Assembly (NCBI GenBank): GCA_003427395.1 | Contig: BFEA01000533.1 | Span: forward strand, 981,007-1,006,237 | DNA from: Chara braunii | Taxonomy: Eukaryota > Streptophyta > Charophyceae > Charales > Characeae | Direction of reading: 5' to 3' | Length of the DNA stretch: 25,231 nt | Shown: in pieces, positions 1 through 8,729 of the stretch | Position numbering within the stretch: the stretch's first letter is position 1 | How the letters are laid out: each line of letters opens with the position of its first letter | The notes under the pieces: generated by a model | Databases searched by the model: none | What the model was told of the DNA's origin: nothing | What the model saw: only the letters and a program-made list of their open reading frames with translations | Program-made: the position numbers and the translations under genes

Positions 1-83
<83 letters not shown>
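1..83. repeat. poly-G run followed by (AG)n microsatellite
   Basis: The first 34 bases are all G. An uninterrupted AG dinucleotide tract follows to about 83. The abrupt poly-G at the very edge may be a contig-end or sequencing artefact rather than genomic sequence. The AG tract is an ordinary microsatellite. Confidence 0.95.
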
Positions 84-85
<2 letters not shown>

Positions 86-170
86 TAACGTCAATCTCAG
101 GTAAGTATCTCGCTCCTCACTCAACCACAGACCGCGATCCTCCTCCTTGTCGTAACCTGTCACCTCATGT

Positions 171-341
171 AGACAGTGTGGCCAGTGCCACGTCAGCAAT
201 AGAGACAGGTGGCATGCGCCACATCACAATGAAGACAGGTGGCAGCACCACCTCAACAATGCAGACAAGTGGCGTGCGCCACATCAGCAACGGCAACATG
301 TGGCAGAAGCACCCCAACGACGCATACAGGTGGCAGCACTC
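171..341. repeat. 30-bp degenerate minisatellite, about 5.5 units
   Basis: Units of 29-32 bp begin at about 171, 203, 233, 263, 294 and 324. Each starts with a version of AGACAGGTGGC and continues with GCGCCACATCA-like sequence. Several units contain a short inverted repeat (GTGGC...GCCAC). Because the period is close to a multiple of 3, open frames through it give a 10-residue periodic peptide. I regard those frames as by-products of the repeat and not as genes. Confidence 0.8.
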
Positions 342-466
342 TCCGAGTCTCTCTCATCTCACTTAGCCCTGCTCTCTGGCATAGTGCAGCTCCCTCACAT
401 CTGGCGCACAAGTGCACTAGCACTTCCACACTCTCATGCGAATGAGCATCTGCCGAAATGGGACTA

Positions 467-802
467 GCGGTTAATGGAAGGCCAAAAATTCGGGGTTTTT
501 CGCCGCGTTGCTACAAGCAATGTTGTCAAAACTTTTGCGAACAAACTATGCAGGGTCACAATACTAAAACCCTATTCGGAGTAGCTTTCGGAGTTCGGCA
601 AATTTTTTTTCGAGTCCGATGTTTTTGCTAAGTTTTTTGTTACTGCTCCAAATACGGCGAAACTGAATACAGATATACCCTAAAGCACATATAAAACAGG
701 CAAAAAGAAAAACCGAGAAAAGAGTAAAAATTCTGGGAAATATGGCAGTTTCGGTGAAAAATTTGCCAAAATTCGGTGACTTTTGGGCCTTCCATTAACC
801 GC
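467..802. mobile_element. MITE-like element with terminal inverted repeats
   Basis: The left end at 467 reads GCGGTTAATGGAAGGCC, and the right end (786-802) is its exact reverse complement. Looser complementarity continues inwards. The 336-bp element has no coding capacity and is AT-rich with T/A runs. An 11-bp direct repeat, CCGAAATGGGA, lies just outside at 453-463 and 807-817, separated from the termini by 3 and 4 bases. A 9-11 bp target duplication would suit a Mutator-like origin, but the gap to the termini leaves the superfamily unproven. Confidence 0.6.
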
Positions 803-928
803 CTTCCCGAAATGGGAGGCTGGCTAATCTTTTATGATGCTGGATTGGTCTGGCCGGGCCAGCCTCTGATCGAAATGTGCCCTGCAGCCTGGGCCCTGGG
901 ATCGCATGCCCAATGACTGTTGCTGCGA
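803..928. other. short unique spacer
   Basis: Between the MITE-like element and the duplicated block I see no gene, repeat or RNA signal. Confidence 0.5.
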
Positions 929-1453
929 AGTGTGTGTCCCAGTACCTTTCCCATGGTCTGCTGCTGTTGTGGCCTTTCGGGACCGCCTTTTGGACTTCTG
1001 GTCTGACTAAAGACTTGACCTCTGGGACTCAAACTAACTGGGCCTGCGACCTTTGATTATCTGTTGTGGCCTTTCGGGAATGCCTCTTGGTCTTCTGTCT
1101 GACTAAAGACTTGACCTCTCGGACTGAGACTAACTGGGTCTATGACCTTTGACTAACTAGGCCTGCGACATTTGACTAACTGGGTCTGCGACCTTTGACT
1201 AGCTGGGCCTGCGACCTTTGACTATCCGTTGAACGGACGTGACCCCTACTCAGCCTTAAATTTGACTGTTCGCACAAGTGTGAGTCCCAGTACCTTTCCC
1301 ATGGTCTGCTGTTGCTGCGGCCTTTCGGACCCGCCTTTTGGACTCTTGGTCTGACTAAGACTTGACTTCTGGGACTAAGACTAACTGGGCCTGCGACCTC
1401 TGACTATCTGCTAACGTGACCCCTACTCAGCCTCAAATTTGACTGTTCGCACA
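929..1453. repeat. duplicated block, period about 346 bp, with internal tandem array
   Basis: A passage beginning TCCCAGTACCTTTCCCATGG occurs near 937 and again near 1285. Both copies run through GGCCTTTCGG, CCGCCTTTTGGAC and GGTCTGACTAA, and end at GTGACCCCTACTCAGCC followed by AAATTTGACTGTTCGCACA. The first copy is longer because it contains the 23-bp array at 1129-1220. A partial third copy of the middle section starts near 1066. Open frames here are short and on both strands, so I call no gene. Confidence 0.8.
1129..1220. repeat. 23-bp tandem repeat, four units
   Basis: Units start at 1129, 1152, 1175 and 1198, exactly 23 bp apart. Each has the form ACTAACTGGGYCTGCGACC followed by TTTG. 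A related single unit lies at about 1035. The exact spacing points to recent unequal exchange or replication slippage. Confidence 0.9.
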
Positions 1454-2030
1454 TGACCTGGATGTGACTTTTGCAAAATGACTTTTCATTTCAGTCTGGA
1501 TGCGATATTTACCTCAGGGGAACTTGCCTTTTGAAATGTTGATTCGTAACTCCAGGTTCTAGCCGACTGGGCCCTTTCATGCTGGGGTTGTGATTCGGGG
1601 TCTGAATCGTAAAAACCCTTTTACATAGCAAGACTGAATATTGACCTCCTCGAGACCAGACCCTTTGTGGTGTTTGACGAGGTTGTCTGACCTCAGGTCC
1701 TCTTCCCTCAGTCATACAAATTGACTCACAACTGAGGGTCTGGATTGTGTACAGTTGCAAATCTCCCCTTGGTCCTGATGTTGTGTGGGTACCTCCATAC
1801 AAACAAGTGTGTGGGTCTAACCGACGTCCTGGGTTGGGTCCACTTTGGACGTTGACTGTTGGGTCTTGTTGCGCTTTTTGTCGTGTAGCGGGCTTTCTGT
1901 TTGAGGAAATGTCGACGGATGCATATTACCACTTTTCGTGGAAGATGTAATCGTGCTTTTTTTTTTTTTTCTTCTTTTTTAGTCGTACTTTTTGGTTTCG
2001 ATAGTGGCATCGTCCTTTGCTTTTTTGTCC
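1454..2030. other. non-coding stretch, no recognised feature
   Basis: No ORF here carries a recognisable motif. A run of T occupies about 1959-1972 and T-rich sequence follows it. Short opposing open frames overlap on both strands, the pattern expected of non-coding DNA. Confidence 0.5.
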
Positions 2031-2141
2031 GTCTGTCTGTCTGTCTGTCTGTTTGTTGACTAGGGTTGTGTCGACGTTGACTGGGCTGTATCACATTAAC
2101 CTAGACCTTGGGAGGCAGGCAGGCAGACAGACAGACAAACA
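2031..2141. repeat. complementary tetranucleotide microsatellites
   Basis: A (GTCT)5 run at 2031-2050 ends in GTTTG. About 60 bases later comes (GGCA)3(GACA)3 ending in AACAG (2114-2141). The second tract is roughly the reverse complement of the first, so a single strand could form a long imperfect hairpin. Confidence 0.85.
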
Positions 2142-2392
2142 GGTAGGTGCATATTGTCGGTCACTTGCATCTCTGAACAATCGTACTTTCGCGGGATATG
2201 CATCCTTATGAGACTGTGGTAGTTTTCTACTAGGCTTTCGACACAATTACGATCAGATTTGCAATCACATCCATTCTATGAAGTATGCGAAAACCGTTTA
2301 CTTGGGGGTGTTGTATTCGAGGGAATGCGTGAAGTGCACTTTCAAACAGTTTTTCACTTACACATAGTTGTCATGGAGTTGTTTTGATGCAT
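2142..2392. other. spacer, nothing recognised
   Basis: AT-rich sequence with no ORF, repeat or RNA signal that I can support. Confidence 0.4.
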
Positions 2393-3200
2393 CAATTCGG
2401 GGATCCAACCTATCAATTTAGGAGTGTTAAAATTGTTTAAGGGGTTTAATATGACTTAGGGGGTCTAACACATCAATTTCGGGATCCAACCTAATAGTTT
2501 GAAGATCCGTAAATTGATTGGGGGTTCCGGAGATTAGTTTTTGGGTTTAGGGGTCTGAGGCATCAATCTAGGCATCCAACTTGTCAATTTAAAGTGACGT
2601 AAATCAATATGGGGTTGCGAATATAAAAAACTACTTTGGGGGTTAATGCATCAGTTTGGGGGTCCAACCTGTCAATTGGAAGTTACATAAATTAATTGTG
2701 GGTCACGATGTCGGTTTGAGGGTTTATAAATCACTTTGGGGTTGCCATACGTCAAAAAAAGGATTCAACCTATCAATATCAGGGTACCAAAATTATTTAG
2801 GGGTTTCAAACTTTAGTTTAGGGGTTTACAAATTGCTTTGGGGGCCTGACACATTAATTTAGGGGTTCAACCTAGGACTTTGAAGTTACGTCAAGTAAAT
2901 AGGGATCCCGAAAATCAGTTTGGGGGCTTAGAAATTACTTTGGGGGTCTTAAGCGTCGATTGACCAGTCCAACCTATCCATTTGGGGGTACTTAAAATTA
3001 TTTAGAAGAGGTGAATGTCAGTTTGGGGGGTTATAAATTACTTTGGGAGTGTGACACATTAATTTAGGGTTAAAAGTTAAAATTACCAGTTTTTAGGTAC
3101 TGAAATTATTTAGGCGGTTTTAACGTTACTTTGGGGGTTTAAAAACTACTTTGGGGATCTAAAACATCAATTTAGGGGTCCAACGTAAGAGTTTGAATCA
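2393..3200. repeat. nested satellite of ~20-bp G-rich sub-units in ~100-bp higher-order repeats
   Basis: The block is made of sentence-like sub-repeats of roughly 18-25 bp that end in TTTGGGGG or TTTAGGGG. Recurrent forms are CCAACCTATCAATTT, AAAATTATTTAGGGG, GTCAGTTTGGGGG, AAATTACTTTGGGGG and CACATCAATTTAGGGG. CCAACCT-like words recur near 2404, 2481, 2575, 2663, 2766, 2867, 2970 and 3180, giving a higher-order period of about 80-100 bp that stretches at the end. Copies are strongly diverged. G runs are confined to the plus strand. Confidence 0.85.
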
Positions 3201-3210
3201 CGTTGTCTGT

Positions 3211-3236
3211 GCGAATACCCTTACAAGGGTATCCGC
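3211..3236. repeat. 12-bp-stem hairpin
   Basis: ATACCCTT and AAGGGTAT are separated by two bases (3215-3232). Outer GCG/CGC pairing extends the stem across one mismatch. No T tract or neighbouring gene suggests a function. Confidence 0.6.
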
Positions 3237-3339
3237 CCTAGCTTTTGCAAGTGACAGAAAAAAAGTTTGGTTTAAAGTCTAAGTATTTCACGCGAGGCGC
3301 GGCTGCGTTTGTGACTTACGTTGACTGGATGGTTGACCA

Positions 3340-3364
3340 GAGTAGAGAGTGTTACTCTCTACTC
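3340..3364. repeat. perfect 11-bp hairpin with 3-base loop
   Basis: GAGTAGAGAGT at 3340-3350 is exactly complementary to ACTCTCTACTC at 3354-3364 around the loop GTT. It lies in CpG-rich non-coding DNA. The role is unknown. Confidence 0.7.
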
Positions 3365-4388
3365 GGCTCGCAGACTTAAGGCGCGCATGATCTCTCTTCT
3401 TGTTGATGATCGAAGAGCAAGCATGATCGCCGACCAGATTTTTATTTCTGATTAGATTAGGATTAAAAAAATTATGCCTCTTGATTGGTACGTTTGTCGG
3501 TAGCCTGTGCTTACGTGCGGAGGACAGCGTCGACAACGATGTGATATTTGAAAAACGTCTCTACAAACCTGCGCGCCTCGCGATGTCTGCTTATTTTTGT
3601 GTCCGCCAATATTAGATCCAACCTTGGCCTGACTTTATTTGGATACAGCATTGGACTTTCATCTGAGAGGTTCAGGGATCGAGACCGAGCGGCAACGGCG
3701 TGGGAGTATCGGAGTAGTGCAAAGGGATCGAGGGGGTGAGGGTCCGACAGGGCTATCCCCCTTGGTTTTGTCGTCGGCGGCGTAAGAACGGTGTTAGTAT
3801 TTTTATTTTCCTCATTCATCATATTCTGACGATTAAAAGTTTTTTTTATTGTTGTGTTATTATTATTTTACTCCAGTGCTCTTGACTCTAGCGCCACGTT
3901 GGATTAAGAGGTCGTCGCAACAGTCGAGGACCTTGAGCGCACGCCGCTTGTCCCATGGGCTCCTTACGCGTTCGGGATGTTGGCGAGGTTTCTCTGCCCT
4001 GATTGTCTTGAAACATGGATCGAGGAGTTTAACATGCACATGATCCCGCTGGCAATCGGCCCTCGAGACGAAGGAAGTTTGATTGGCGGGAGGCCTTCGG
4101 CAGTTGCACCGACCGTCAAGCACGATCAGTCGTGAGGTGTTTTGAGTGTGAGCAATGCCTAGGAAAAGCAGTGGGGGGCACTGTGGGAAGGCCGTTGCAG
4201 AGGCTGCTCACCTGGGGAGCCCCTTTTTACGCTTCGGTTTTTAAAAGTTTTGATCTGCGTGTTTGCTACCACTACCAAGATTTGCACCGGGGTCCGCTTT
4301 ACCAAAAAGTCGCGCTACGGGTTTGCATCAGGGCCCGCGCCTTCGATCTCGTGACTTGCTGTGAAAGCGTGGACTTCAGGTACGCCCG
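3365..4388. other. CpG-rich stretch without a supported gene
   Basis: Overlapping short open frames occur on both strands, none with a recognisable motif or a convincing ATG context. GC and CpG content are clearly higher than in the retroelement region. Degenerate exons of an old gene or element are possible but I cannot define any. Confidence 0.4.
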
Positions 4389-4895
4389 ATGGGACCAAAA
4401 GGGAAAAGGACCGATGCCCAGGCGCAACAGTGCGGAGCGGAGCAGGGCCTGCGTGGCGGAGGCCAGCAACAACGTTGTTGTGCAGCTCCTCCGTCGAACT
4501 CGGGCGTAAGGGCGAGAGGTTATCCGTACCACCCTACAATCCATTTCCCTTAGAAGCTTTCAGTAAGCGCGACAGTCGTCGGGCAGGCCACTACGGTGTG
4601 GGCACTGTCGGTTTGAAGGAGGTGAGCGCATAGTGGGAGAGCCGAGGGCCAAAGAGGAGAGGCTGAACCCGGACTGGAAACTGCGCCGGGTGGGCGAACG
4701 TGCAAATCCTTTGTCGCCCGTGGGAAATACCGAGCAGCGCAGACCGAGAGCGGAGGAAACAGACAACGGAAGTGGACAGAGAGTCACAAGCAGGGAGGTG
4801 CGTTATTCGGGGGAGAGAAGACTAGGAAAAGGAAATTGAATGTGGGTGCGAATTCGCATCAGAGGCAGTCGGGGATGTAGAGAAGGTTCTAAGCT
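4389..4895 (+). other. possible degenerate exon region
   Basis: An ATG at 4389 opens 39 codons (MGPKGKR...), Gln- and Arg-rich, ending at a donor-like GTAAGG at 4506. Acceptor-like CCCTTAG ends at 4553, and other donor-like words follow (GGTGAGC near 4620, GGTGCGT near 4797). The joined frames that I tried meet stops. I list this as a possible broken multi-exon gene with no product name. Confidence 0.2.
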
Positions 4896-5216
4896 ATGGT
4901 GGAAGCGAGAGCGAGCAAAAGGGAAAGGGAAAACGTCGATCTCGCCCGTTCCTTGACGGAAACGGGCGAGGGAGAAGTCAAATATGGGGTCTTCGAGCCT
5001 GGCGACCCCGATTCCGATGTCGGATTTGGAAGAAGGTTAGTGGATAAGGAGGTTAGTAAGAAAGTTAGTGCGCAGGAGGTCGAACAGGAGGACACGGCGA
5101 GGCGGAAATGGGCGTACCTCGTCCAGTTTCGGATGGATTTGGAGGAGGAAAGGGTCGGTTCCAGGGTTTTTTTACTATGCGATTTCAATGGTGTTGTTAG
5201 TTTTGGACTTAGTTGA
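4896..5216 (+). CDS. unrecognised charged protein segment, copy U1 of a repeated peptide
   Basis: An open frame of 106 codons starts at an ATG. It is rich in Arg, Lys and Glu. Residues 37-56 or so (FEPGDPDSDVGFGRRLVDKE) resemble a stretch of the frame at 5694 (FGPSGLDSDVGFGVRMLDSE), which is 798 bp downstream. In the shared heptamer DSDVGFG the DNA differs only at synonymous positions, including a Ser codon switch (TCC versus AGT) that is silent only on this strand. This suggests that both copies were once selected as plus-strand protein. No known domain is recognised. It could be an exon or an old element remnant rather than a full gene. Confidence 0.35.
   Translation: MVEARASKRERENVDLARSLTETGEGEVKYGVFEPGDPDSDVGFGRRLVDKEVSKKVSAQEVEQEDTARRKWAYLVQFRMDLEEERVGSRVFLLCDFNGVVSFGLS
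4941..4970. repeat. 10-bp-stem hairpin with 10-base loop
   Basis: CTCGCCCGTT and AACGGGCGAG are perfectly complementary around a 10-base loop. A second hairpin with the same inner stem (GCCCGTT/AACGGGC) and the same loop length lies at 5468-5491. The first lies inside the U1 frame. Confidence 0.6.
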
Positions 5217-5693
5217 GTAGAACCTTTATAAAACGGACGTCGCCATTTAATTCGCAGCGTTCGAAAACCTCAGTACTGGTTCTTTCTCCACCTGATCCCA
5301 TCAAGAATCGATTGATATCTCGATTCTTCACTCCCGCCATCACTCCTCCCGCCATAGCTCATTGCACCCGTTTCCCTTAGTAGCTTTGAGTCTACTAGCC
5401 TTTAACTAAATCTAACTTCAAATTTTGTGTCGCCCGACCCTAGAACCCCCATAACACCTCTTCCCTTGCCCGTTTTCATCTACTAACGGGCGAAATCGAT
5501 TCTTTTCTACGTTTTTTTCCTCTCCCTCATCGGTGCCTCCGCTCGTCCTTTTCAGGTTTGTCTGTATAACCATCAGGAACTGCGCCCGAAGGCGACTTCA
5601 TTAAAGTATTGAATATTTCCGCCTTCTAGCGGAAGATTCATCTATACTTTTGGTCAACCTCACAATGGAAGAAGGGGGAGGCTAGCAGCTCCG
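5217..5693 (+). other. spacer with TATA-like word, hairpins and a repeated 18-mer
   Basis: TATAAAAC at 5227-5234 resembles a TATA box. A 9-bp-stem hairpin lies at 5303-5328 (AAGAATCGA/TCGATTCTT). A second lies at 5468-5491. The 18-mer TTCTAGCGGAAGATTCAT at 5624-5641 recurs exactly at 5879-5896, marking a direct duplication with a 255-bp period that overlaps copy U2. I call no gene in this interval. Confidence 0.4.
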
Positions 5694-5960
5694 TTGGAGA
5701 CTTACATGTTGGCCGATGTGCTCGCGGAGGAGGACGGCAACGAGGGGAGATGTGTTGTAGAGATTTTTGGGCCAAGTGGGTTGGATAGTGATGTTGGATT
5801 TGGCGTTAGGATGTTAGATTCAGAGTTGAGGAAAGACGGGGAAGCGGGAAGGAAATGCAGAGTACGCACCTCGTCGGTTTCTAGCGGAAGATTCATTAGA
5901 CTTTTTTTGCTCGTTCTATCGATGGAAGTGGCCGTCTCGGACCCACGATGCATGCAGTAA
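5694..5960 (+). CDS. unrecognised protein segment, copy U2 of a repeated peptide
   Basis: An 88-codon ATG-started frame is paralogous to the frame at 4896 over the DSDVGFG segment, about residues 25-45. It shares weaker similarity at the following basic stretch (GRKCRVRT versus ARRKWAYL). A third trace of that stretch may lie near 5980-6005, where GGGC...GTACCTGGTCCGCAG echoes the U1 bases GGGCGTACCTCGTCCAG. The second half of U2 contains the 18-mer duplicated from 5624, so part of the frame was assembled by local duplication. Function unknown. Moderate doubt that it is expressed. Confidence 0.3.
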   Translation: METYMLADVLAEEDGNEGRCVVEIFGPSGLDSDVGFGVRMLDSELRKDGEAGRKCRVRTSSVSSGRFIRLFLLVLSMEVAVSDPRCMQ

Positions 5961-6717
5961 CAGGGAAGAGGATGGGGAAGGAGAGGGCAAGTACGTACCT
6001 GGTCCGCAGAGGTGGGTACCTTCATTTGCCTTCATTTTGTTGCTGACAACAAATGGGATGAGTTGTCGAACTTGTAGGTTGCTGATAGTTGTGTAATCAC
6101 GACCGAGGTGCTCAGAGCAAGGTAGGAGGAAGGGCTATCGATACAAATGTTGATGGTGGAGAGATAATGCCCTCATTGACTTTCGGATTTGGTATGTGTA
6201 CGAGCAGGTGGATGTTCAACCACGAGGCGGGTTCCTCTTGCGGGTACAGCATCTGCCATCCCTAACCCCTTGAGTGAGCCTGCAATGTGAGAGCATGTAC
6301 TTGCATATAGTGACGGAATGCATAGCTGGTGTACGAGCGAATTTTCGTTGTTGTCGCTGGTATCCAGGACTATTTCAAGTGGTTGTGGGAGGCGCGGACG
6401 TCGATGGTAGAGTCATTGTTATGCGGTGTTGTTTCTGATAAGAACCACCGTATTCTAATAGTCGTGCACATCACCTTCTGGGGTATGCTTTATCCAAGTA
6501 AGGCGCTTAGAGGTTGAGTAACGACGGTTTGACCAAGAGGAGCGATACTGCAACTTAGAAGGGTGGTCAGGCTTCTGATAGTGGGTTACCACTGCGACTT
6601 GGTGGATCGTCAGGGGGGCTATTTCAGCAGTTTGACTTCAGTTTCGACTAAGTTGCGGCCTGTTTTGGCCACCATTGCAGGGCCCTTAGGCGATTCAAGA
6701 AATCAAGGCCCTCTTCC
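5961..6717. other. no gene or repeat recognised
   Basis: Mixed-composition DNA with only short open frames and no motif, hairpin or tandem structure that I can support apart from the U-type trace near 5980-6005. Confidence 0.45.
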
Positions 6718-6905
6718 GCGAGTGTGAGTGCACCTCTCCTTGTATCTGAGAGTCTCAACCTATCTCCTCCTTCCCTTCTTACTCTAAGTCTAGTCTGTGG
6801 TTACGAGAAGAAGGCCCTCTTCTCGTAACCACAGACTTGGGTTTTGCTTTCAGGAGGAGATGGGTTGAGACTCTCAGATACAAGGAGAGGTGCACTCACA
6901 CTCGC
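6718..6905. repeat. long fold-back (inverted repeat) with 8-base loop
   Basis: The outer arms, 6718-6770 and about 6853-6905, are complementary over roughly 53 bp with one mismatch. An unpaired bulge follows on both sides (about 6771-6792 and 6837-6852). A perfect 18-bp inner stem (6793-6810 with 6819-6836) closes on the loop AAGGCCCT. A transcript would fold into a long hairpin. It could be a fold-back transposon, a hairpin-RNA locus or a snap-back assembly artefact. The right arm runs straight into the 47-bp tandem repeat. Confidence 0.9.
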
Positions 6906-6997
6906 CCTACATCTTGCTATGTTTGCCTGAGTATACTATACGCTCCTCCTGCCCTACATCTTGCTATGTTTGCCTGAGTATACTATACGCTCCTACC
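6904..6997. repeat. 47-bp tandem duplication
   Basis: GCCCTACATCTTGCTATG begins at 6904 and at 6951. Both copies continue identically through TTTGCCTGAGTATACTATACGCTCCT. A diverged third copy starts at about 7738, inside the larger duplication. Confidence 0.9.
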
Positions 6998-8290
6998 TTT
7001 GACTTGGGTTTTGCTTTCAGGACACGAACCAGACTAAGAAAAGGAATGCATGCTCAATCTCAGTTTCTATTGTGTTGATTGTTTGGAAGAAGATTGTGAG
7101 AAAAGGGGTTGCATCAGGGGGAAGGTTGGGAGAAAGACGGTCTTGTTTGTGCTTGAACGAGTCTTGTAGGGCCAGACATTGTTTCTAAGATGAATGGTTT
7201 GACTGCTGTGTTTTCTTATGTTTTCTAAAGGGCCAAGCATTGTTTCTAAGACGAATGACTTCGTCGCTATTTCTATGATGAACAGCCATTGCTTCTAAGA
7301 TGAATGACCTTATTGTTGTTTCTATGGGGTATTGACTGTGCAAACCTTAAAGACCAGACAATGTTTTTAAGATGAATAGTTTGGTCGCTGTTTATTTTTT
7401 AGGTGGTTTCTGAACAGTCTCTGGGTCTTGGCCCAGGGTACTCTGCTTTTCTTTATGCTGAGAAAATAGGGTTGAGCATTGTTTCTAAGATGACCTGGTT
7501 GTTGTTTGTATGGGGTATTGAATGTGCAAACCTTGAGGACCAGACATTGTTTCTAAGATGAATGGTTTCGTCGCTGTTTATTTTTTTGGTGGTTTCTGAA
7601 CAGTCTCTGGGTCTTGGCCCAGGGTACTCAATTTTTCTTTATTCTGAGAAAATAGGGTTGATGAGGAGTTCTGGATGCAGGGAACTGAAAGGTAATCATT
7701 GCTTCCCCTTTATAAACCCATTTATAACACGTACCTGTACATCTTGCTCTATTTGCCTGAGTATACTAGACGCCCCTACCCTTTGACTTGGGTTTGACTT
7801 TCAGGACACGAACCAGACTAAAAAAATGAATGCATGCTCAATCTCAGTTTCTATTTTGTTGATTGTCTGAAAAAAGATTGTGAGAAAAGGGGTTGCATCA
7901 GGGGGAAGGTTGGGAGGAAGGCAGTCTTGCTTGTGCTTGAACGAGTCTTGTAGGGTCAGGCATTGTTTCTAAGATGAATGGTCTCACTGCTGTGTTTTGT
8001 TCTGTTTTCTGAAGGGTCAAACATTGTTTCTAAGACGAATGACTTGATCGCTATGTTTATTTAATTAGACCAGACATTGCTTCTAAGATGAATGACCTGA
8101 TTGTTGTTTCTATGGGGTATTGACTGTGCAAACCTTGAGGACCAGACACTGTTTCTAAGATGAATGGTTTGGTCGCTGTTTATTTTTTGGGTGGTTTCTG
8201 AACAGTCTCTGGGTCTTGGACCAGGGTACTCTGTTTTTCTTCATGCTGAGAAAATAGGGTTGAGCATTGTTTCTAAGACGAATGACTCAA
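6955..8290. repeat. large tandem duplication, period ~784-791 bp
   Basis: Sequence from 6955 repeats from 7738. Landmarks include GACACGAACCAGACTA (7021 and 7805), GGTTGCATCAGGGGGAAGG and GCTTGAACGAGTCTTG, with similarity near 90 percent by eye. A sub-module beginning TTTATTTTTT and running through CTGAACAGTCTCTGGGTCTTGG to GAGAAAATAGGGTTGA occurs three times (about 7391, 7578 and 8182). Short open frames at 7562 and 8164 share a peptide only because they lie on these copies, so I do not call them genes. Confidence 0.85.
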
Positions 8291-8474
8291 CTTTTTTGGT
8301 TGTTCATTCGGAGGGAGGTTCATGCCAAAGACTGAACATTGTTTCTAAGATGAATGGTCTAAGTCTTAGGCCACATGATTTTAACATGAACAAGGGAATA
8401 AAACTTTCTATATTTTTTATATGTATATGTTTATAAGAACAACGCTAGCCAGACATTGTTTATGAGACGAATGG
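7177..8474. repeat. interspersed 20-bp motif, 13 copies
   Basis: CATTGTTTCTAAGATGAATG or close variants start at 7177, 7238, 7287, 7359, 7477, 7545, 7961, 8022, 8075, 8147, 8265, 8337 and 8455. The word is bounded by the inverted tetramers CATT and AATG and is often preceded by CCAGA. Spacing is irregular (about 50-120 bp outside the duplication joint), so it is not a simple tandem array. The last two copies lie outside the 784-bp duplication. Confidence 0.8.
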
Positions 8475-8543
8475 TGTGACTATAACCTTATCACAAATTA
8501 AGAGAGTATAACTAAGAGCTATAATTGAAGGTAACTTGGGCCG

Positions 8544-8729
8544 ACTCAGCATTCTGAAACAGCAGTGGAAACGGCAATCTGCCCGAAAGGCAGATCATCC
8601 AAGAGTCAGTCGTTTCGAGTCCGGTGAACTGATATAGGGAGGATTCGGTAAGGATATGGAGGACAACAACACAGTCAGGGTCTCCCGCTCTCTGTACCAG
8701 GATACTGCGGAGAGCTGGAGGGAGAGTGC
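8544..8729. repeat. near-identical direct repeat, copy 1 (partner 25046-25231)
   Basis: The 186 bases match 25046-25231 with three differences, all transitions. The match starts abruptly at ACTCAGCATTCTGAAA. It includes the leader and first 74 bases of family A gene A1. The partner is cut by the window edge, so the true repeat length is unknown. Offset between copies is 16502 bp. Confidence 0.97.

Noticed and set aside
178-445. Overlapping plus-strand open frames at the left end
   Set aside because: They lie on the 30-bp minisatellite, whose period keeps frames open. The first starts at GTG rather than ATG.
1509-2094. Minus-strand frames of 97 and 122 codons
   Set aside because: Low-complexity Lys-rich translation of a T-rich tract, overlapping plus-strand frames, and no motif.
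2393-3200. Telomere or telomere-derived array
   Set aside because: TTTAGGGG words are about 20 bp apart within a larger unit and not in direct tandem.
7562-8436. Two frames sharing a hydrophobic peptide (SLFIF..VVSEQSLGLGPGYS)
   Set aside because: They are copies of one repeated DNA module. A third copy at 7391 has the module with a shifted frame and stops, so the peptide is not conserved as protein.
171-8474. CRISPR arrays
   Set aside because: Repeats are degenerate, with no uniform spacers, no leader and no cas-like gene, in an evidently eukaryotic sequence.
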